A DNA stretch of 64,000 bases, taken from assembly GCA_965227445.1 (NCBI GenBank), contig OZ245751.1, positions 3,162,001-3,226,000 of the forward strand. Reading direction: 5' to 3'. The translations under genes were made by a program, and so were the position numbers. Below are positions 60,097 to 64,000 of the stretch, one piece after another. This stretch comes from DT-110 sp030148525 (GTDB taxonomy: Bacteria; Bacteroidota; Bacteroidia; Chitinophagales; Saprospiraceae). The notes beneath the pieces are model-generated. The model was not told the DNA's origin and did not search any database. It saw only the letters and a list, made by a program, of their open reading frames with translations. How positions within the stretch are numbered: position 1 is the first letter of the stretch; each line of letters starts with the position of its first letter.

Positions 60097-61362
60097 TTAC
60101 CCGGCAGGAAATTCAAGGTCACTATGCAGTACATCCAGCAAGGCCGAGCTGATACAACGCAACTGAAAGGCAGCAACATTTGAGGACGCCAGAATATGCT
60201 TCAATCCGCCAACCGATACCCAAAACTCATAGTCAACAGTCGGAAAACCGGGATCCACTTCAATTATCTGGTACAGCGAATCGTGCTGCAAAAATCGCCC
60301 GCCTTCATCACACTGCCAGAATTCCCTTCGTACGACGCCATCGGCTGTTTCTGTTTCAGGAACCTCTTCTCCGGGATAGACTAAACGGGAAGGTCCGATG
60401 ACGGTCTGGCCGGTGATTCCCGGTTCCCTGATAACGGACACCAAAAATTCGGGCCCCGAGGCCGTTTCCCGCGTGTATAAAAGGACTCGCCCCGTGCCGC
60501 CAGCTTTCATGAGTGGCTGTGTCCAGGTTTTTACCTCCCGGGTGATGCTGTTTACTTTATAGAGCATAACACCTAAACCGGTACTATCTTCGGGTTCCAC
60601 TCCCCTATCCGTGCAACGCCAGTGCTCGAGTTTACTCAGCGGAACCATTTCGTAATGTCCGGAATGCATAGCCTGATTTTGGTACCTGAATTGCAGAGGT
60701 GCTAAATCCTGCGTATGTAACGCCCTGGTTTTGCCCAGGCAAAAGTGTTCCCAATCAAAAACAGCCAGTAGTGATCGTAGATCCGCATTCAAAAAATTGC
60801 TCTCTTTTAAGACGGCAAAAATGGCCGGCAGGGAGCACCAGCACATGTAGGGAGGAGCCGCCGTCAGCCTATCCAGGATTACGTAATTATGCCACTTGGA
60901 TTTCAGTAAATAACGCCCACCCAGATCCAACTGCATGCTGGAATGGATCATACGACTTCCCGGCACCTGGTGAAGGAACCAGTCCATACCCTCCGACTTT
61001 TTACCACCGTGGACACGGTAAAAATTAGCCGGCGTAGATTGCACGGTAGGTCCGTATTGCCCTATACCGGTATTTCCGGGTTCCACCCTGGCTTGCAATA
61101 ATAGGTACCAGCCCCTTGCATCCCTCGCCAGCGTCAATCCTGTAACGGCGCTTTGCGGTTGGTAAAGCATAAGTTTTTCTCCCGCATGGTCTCTTATCCC
61201 AACCACTTCGAAAAAGCCCCGCGACCGATGGGCCAGCACCCCATCTATGAAGTTCCAGTCCGTCTGATCTGTCATGCTGACCGGGGTCAACTCAAAGCCG
61301 GATTTATCCAGGGTCGATTGTAGGAAAGCCCGTAATTCATGGGGCGAACGGATTATGCTCAT
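60097..61362 (-). CDS. NDP-hexose 2,3-dehydratase family protein
   Basis: 421 residues in two tandem homologous halves, as is usual. First half: SRGFFEVVGIRDH, LLLQARVEPGNTGIGQYGPTVQST, NFYRVHGG; second half: FEVVPLSKLEHW-like YEMVPLSKLEHWRCTDRGVE, FLVSVIREPGITGQTVIGPS and EGGRFLQHDSLYQIIEVDP. This family (TylX3/EvaA) removes the 2-hydroxyl from NDP-4-keto-6-deoxyhexoses, the committed step to 2,6-dideoxysugars. Its start overlaps the upstream TylF-GT61 gene by 4 nt. Confidence 0.88.
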   Translation of the reverse strand: MSIIRSPHELRAFLQSTLDKSGFELTPVSMTDQTDWNFIDGVLAHRSRGFFEVVGIRDHAGEKLMLYQPQSAVTGLTLARDARGWYLLLQARVEPGNTGIGQYGPTVQSTPANFYRVHGGKKSEGMDWFLHQVPGSRMIHSSMQLDLGGRYLLKSKWHNYVILDRLTAAPPYMCWCSLPAIFAVLKESNFLNADLRSLLAVFDWEHFCLGKTRALHTQDLAPLQFRYQNQAMHSGHYEMVPLSKLEHWRCTDRGVEPEDSTGLGVMLYKVNSITREVKTWTQPLMKAGGTGRVLLYTRETASGPEFLVSVIREPGITGQTVIGPSRLVYPGEEVPETETADGVVRREFWQCDEGGRFLQHDSLYQIIEVDPGFPTVDYEFWVSVGGLKHILASSNVAAFQLRCISSALLDVLHSDLEFPAG

Positions 61363-63008
61363 ATAGCAAAGTGTTTCAGGATGTCTTGCCCCCTTAGTTC
61401 CGGGTAAATGGTATCAACATCGACTTGCTGAAAATCAAGCCCCATGAGATCCGCCAGGGGTTTTTGAATATTTTTAGGTCGCATCGATGAAGGTTGATAC
61501 ATAAGTACCTTTGTGCCCGGTCGCATCCAGATCAAATGTGCGAATTCGGCCCCACGGATCCCCACTACTCCACCGCAATGATAGAAATCTACGATCTGTT
61601 GTGTAAAGGCGTATTTACTGGCCGTGTAATGCGCTACGGGAATCCCCCGGTCAGCCAGGTCCTCCACTGCAGCTGGTATTCCCAGCAGGGCCCGATGTCC
61701 CTTACCGTAGGTGTTAGCTCGTGCCAGTCCGCCCCGTTGGTAGAGCATATTCTCATCCGCCCGGTCCAGGATGATAATGGTGCCGGGTTTTATGGAAGGA
61801 GGACGGTTTGGCAGCACCTTTTCCAGGACGTACCGGCGTACCATAGCTATGTTCTCCGGTAGGTTATTCGTTGCTTTTGAATGCTCATCCCTTTGCGTGA
61901 CCTTTCGACCACCGGATCCGTTTTGGGAGGCTGCCTGCTTAAACACCAAGGGTTCCCAACGGGGTAATTCCTCACGGCCGACATCATCAGGAAGCACTTC
62001 CCAATCGCGAAGAATAGAATAAGGCACCTCCAGGGTAGTTAGAAGATCCACAGTTACCGGATCCATGTAGGGGCCACCGCTCTGGAACAGCAAATGGGGT
62101 TTATTCTTTGTCAAATAATAGTGAAGAGCGGGTAGTAAATACCCCCAAACGTGGTGGAAAAAATTTTGCTTTTCGCTGGCATGCTGCTGAATCACAAAAT
62201 CCATCAGTACTGATGAATCTGGTAATTGCTCACGGCTTACTCTTTTAGGCTTCCGCCAAAAAACACCCGACCAGTCCACCTTCTCTATCGGAGTCTGTAT
62301 ATCCTTTTCAAGCCTAAAATCATCTACGATGGCCTGGCAGACAGGATCTGCATAATATTGATCGATTTGTATATACCCTCCGGCCTGCAAACGATCATAA
62401 GCCGTGTAAAGCGAGGCCCTGAAAGCGGAATGACCGGTGTCTGCAATACGAACAAATGCCAGTCGTTCGGGCATCTGTTCCGGATCCGGCATCCCCTTAC
62501 GGATATGAATCCGGTCATCCAGTAAGCCGTAATACGTAAAGTACTGCTCTACCTGACTGACTGAAATCCCTTTTTTGTCGGTGATTCGACCAGCGGCATA
62601 CTGATCGACGACCCAAACTGAGCGATCCGCTAACCCGTAGGCATGAAGAACTCCCTTCCATAAAATACTACCACCGCCTCGCCAGGCACCGGTCTCCATA
62701 AAATCCCCCGGAATCTCATCACGGATAATTTGTCGGGCACCGACTTCCAGGTTGTGCAATCGCCACATTCCCATGCGGGCGGGTGCATGCAGTGGTTCAT
62801 CTTTTCCGTGTTCCCGTACCTTCATGCGTAAAGGCCGGTCCCAAACAAGTGTGATTTCTTTAGGGAAGAGCCATCGTAAAAAGAACCAGCCAAAGCGTTG
62901 AATGGCGGATAATCGGCGGGGGTCAACCGGATCGCATCCTCGGTCTGTATATCGATCAAGGCCTGCCAGACTTTTTTTTAAGAGTTCCAGGTAAGGAAGC
63001 GAGTCCAT
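61359..63008 (-). CDS. Fusion of TylF-like methyltransferase and GT61-like glycosyltransferase
   Basis: 549 residues. The N-terminal half (about 85-270) is TylF/macrocin-O-methyltransferase-like: RDEIPGDFMETGAWRGGGSI (motif I), SVWVVDQYAAG, FVRIADTGHSAFRASLYTAY and GGYIQIDQYYADPVCQAIVD. The C-terminal half (about 275-520) is GT61/DUF563-like: LHYYLTKNKPHLLFQSGGPY, TIIILDRADENMLYQRGG, FTQQIVDFYHCGGVVGIRGA and EFAHLIWMRPGTKVLMYQP. TylF D/G-type catalytic residues need alignment to confirm activity. Coupled by 4 nt to the 2,3-dehydratase gene. Probably adds and O-methylates a sugar. Confidence 0.88.
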   Translation of the reverse strand: MDSLPYLELLKKSLAGLDRYTDRGCDPVDPRRLSAIQRFGWFFLRWLFPKEITLVWDRPLRMKVREHGKDEPLHAPARMGMWRLHNLEVGARQIIRDEIPGDFMETGAWRGGGSILWKGVLHAYGLADRSVWVVDQYAAGRITDKKGISVSQVEQYFTYYGLLDDRIHIRKGMPDPEQMPERLAFVRIADTGHSAFRASLYTAYDRLQAGGYIQIDQYYADPVCQAIVDDFRLEKDIQTPIEKVDWSGVFWRKPKRVSREQLPDSSVLMDFVIQQHASEKQNFFHHVWGYLLPALHYYLTKNKPHLLFQSGGPYMDPVTVDLLTTLEVPYSILRDWEVLPDDVGREELPRWEPLVFKQAASQNGSGGRKVTQRDEHSKATNNLPENIAMVRRYVLEKVLPNRPPSIKPGTIIILDRADENMLYQRGGLARANTYGKGHRALLGIPAAVEDLADRGIPVAHYTASKYAFTQQIVDFYHCGGVVGIRGAEFAHLIWMRPGTKVLMYQPSSMRPKNIQKPLADLMGLDFQQVDVDTIYPELRGQDILKHFAI

Positions 63009-63315
63009 GGATTATGATTATTATCGCCTTCGCAAAATAGTTTTTTTTGCCAGTATAATATCAGGTCTGAAGTTTGAGTTTCCCCCACTCACATTTCCAC
63101 TACCCAATCCACGAAACATCCCGACCATGTCCGCCGTAATCCCTATTTTGAGATCGAGCCGTGGTGTTAATCCACTAAAAGGCCTAAAACAGGCACCATT
63201 AAGCACCCCCGACCGCCGCAGACCGTAAGTGCGTAGGCAGGGAGCATTCATCATTCATGCCCGACGAAGCCCGTACGGGCGAAGGCGGGGAACATGGAGC
63301 ATTAAGCACTCAGCA
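63009..63315. other. Divergent spacer with low-complexity words and a palindrome
   Basis: No gene. It contains the perfect palindrome GCCCGTACGGGC (63269-63280), a relative of the ends of the tRNA-associated repeats, and a run of similar words GAGCATTAAGCACTCAGCA and TTGAGCATT just before the glycosyltransferase start. Promoters of both flanking operons should be here. Confidence 0.5.
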
Positions 63316-64000
63316 TTGAGCATTCCAATACTCATCCTCAACTGGAACAACGCCGCCGATACTCTGGCGTGCCTGCAATCCCTCCAACGCATGGGGGGAG
63401 CCGATTACGAGGTGTACGTGCTCGACAACGGCTCCGAAGCGGAGGATCTGGAAGCACTGCGCTCCGGATTCCCGAACGATGACCGGTTCAGGCTGTTGAC
63501 CTCCTCCACGAACCTGGGCTTTACCCGTGGCGTCAATCATTTACTGGAGACTATTGTCCTGCCCGGGGACTACGAATACGTAGCCCTGCTCAATAACGAT
63601 ACCGAAGTGGATGCCGAATGGCTCCCGGCACTTTTGGCGGAAGCCCGAAAATCCAAAGCGGGCATGGTCGCCTCCCGCATGATCAATTTCTTCGACCGCC
63701 AGCACATGGATAATGCCGGACATTTCGTCCTCAATACCGGGGAGATACTGCCCCTGGGCCACGATGACCCTGTCACCGAACACGACCGGGCCCGGACCAA
63801 TGCCGGAGCTTGCGCGGGGGCTGCCCTGTACCGGGTGGAGCTATTCCGCCAATTGGGCCTCTTCGACACCTTCTTCCGCACGGGCTACGAGGATGCGGAG
63901 TTTGGTCTGCGGGCTCTGCTGTGTGGCTATGAATGCCGCTATGCCCCGGAGGCCATCGTCTACCACAAAATCAGCCGCTCCATCAATAAGATCCGGGACT
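63316..64000 (+). CDS. Glycosyltransferase family 2 (partial, runs off the window)
   Basis: At least 228 codons, open to the window edge. The start is probably the TTG at 63316 (MSIPILILNWNNAADTLAC). GT-A signatures: VLDNGSEAEDLEAL, NLGFTRGVNHLLE, metal-binding YVALLNNDTEVDAEWLPALL, acceptor region RMINFFDRQHMDNAGH, and FFRTGYEDAEFGLRALLCGY (ED motif). Closely resembles rhamnosyltransferase-type GT2 proteins. Continues the glycan locus on the other side of the spacer. Confidence 0.88.
   Translation, partial: MSIPILILNWNNAADTLACLQSLQRMGGADYEVYVLDNGSEAEDLEALRSGFPNDDRFRLLTSSTNLGFTRGVNHLLETIVLPGDYEYVALLNNDTEVDAEWLPALLAEARKSKAGMVASRMINFFDRQHMDNAGHFVLNTGEILPLGHDDPVTEHDRARTNAGACAGAALYRVELFRQLGLFDTFFRTGYEDAEFGLRALLCGYECRYAPEAIVYHKISRSINKIRD
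63632..63645 (+). repeat. Copy of recurrent T-run/GNAA mini-hairpin word
   Basis: TTTTGGCGGAAGCC within the partial glycosyltransferase gene, encoding part of LLAEA. Confidence 0.55.

Noticed and set aside
63310..63881. Minus-strand frames opposite the partial glycosyltransferase
   Set aside because: The plus-strand TTG-started frame shows a full set of GT2 motifs, so these are shadows.

Overview
The window looks like a chromosomal segment of a Bacteroidota bacterium, most likely a marine Saprospiria/Lewinella-like lineage. The placement is inferred from gene content: type IX secretion (T9SS) C-terminal sorting domains, a SusC-like outer-membrane barrel, LytS/LytTR two-component pairs, a Bacteroidota-type S21 protein, TAnnTTTG-like -7 boxes at tRNA genes and few Shine-Dalgarno sequences. 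Base composition is near 50% GC except for a clearly AT-rich island at about 46.8-53.7 kb.

Region by region. 0-4.4 kb: one very large secreted T9SS protein. 4.7-13.4 kb: stress and envelope genes (a baeRF protein, a ferritin-like four-helix protein, MscS, an outer-membrane barrel, a YtxH/holin-like trio, an MFS exporter, small proteins and a cold-shock protein). 13.8-17.7 kb: a Na+/solute symporter, an M20 amidohydrolase and a PLP amino-acid racemase. 17.7-20 kb: S21, a GNAT acetyltransferase, a MarR regulator and a DUF502 membrane protein. 20.2-24.3 kb: two consecutive LytS-type kinase/LytTR regulator pairs. 24.5-24.95 kb: a non-coding stretch that is almost continuous inverted repeats. 25-28.7 kb: MscS, a lipoprotein and a universal stress protein. 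28.8-33.1 kb: three tRNA genes and several dispersed repeats around xylBA (xylulokinase, xylose isomerase). 33.2-37.4 kb: a three-gene operon of secreted proteins.

37.5-64 kb is a surface-glycan locus: four sulfotransferases, several glycosyltransferases (including a WbsX-GT4-GT2 triple fusion and a TylF-GT61 fusion), a sulfatase-fold protein, an ABC-2 export permease without a visible ATPase, a polytopic membrane protein, an NDP-hexose 2,3-dehydratase and an MBOAT/AlgJ-like O-acetylation pair. An ECF sigma factor, its membrane partner and a secreted fibre-like protein lie inside it. Together these suggest a sulfated, O-acetylated, deoxysugar-containing surface polysaccharide; the product itself is not shown by the sequence.

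The most unusual signals are: (1) a tRNA-Pro(CGG) gene with promoter-like boxes and a terminator but a 29-nt insertion inside the T-loop; (2) about twenty copies of a short word, T4-6 followed by a 3-bp stem with a GNAA loop (TTTTTGCGAAAGC, TTTTGGCGGAAGCC, TTTTTGCCGTAAGGC), in genes and spacers on both strands but not seen in the AT-rich island; (3) the hairpin array at 24.55-24.95 kb, one loop of which shares a core with the tRNA insertion.
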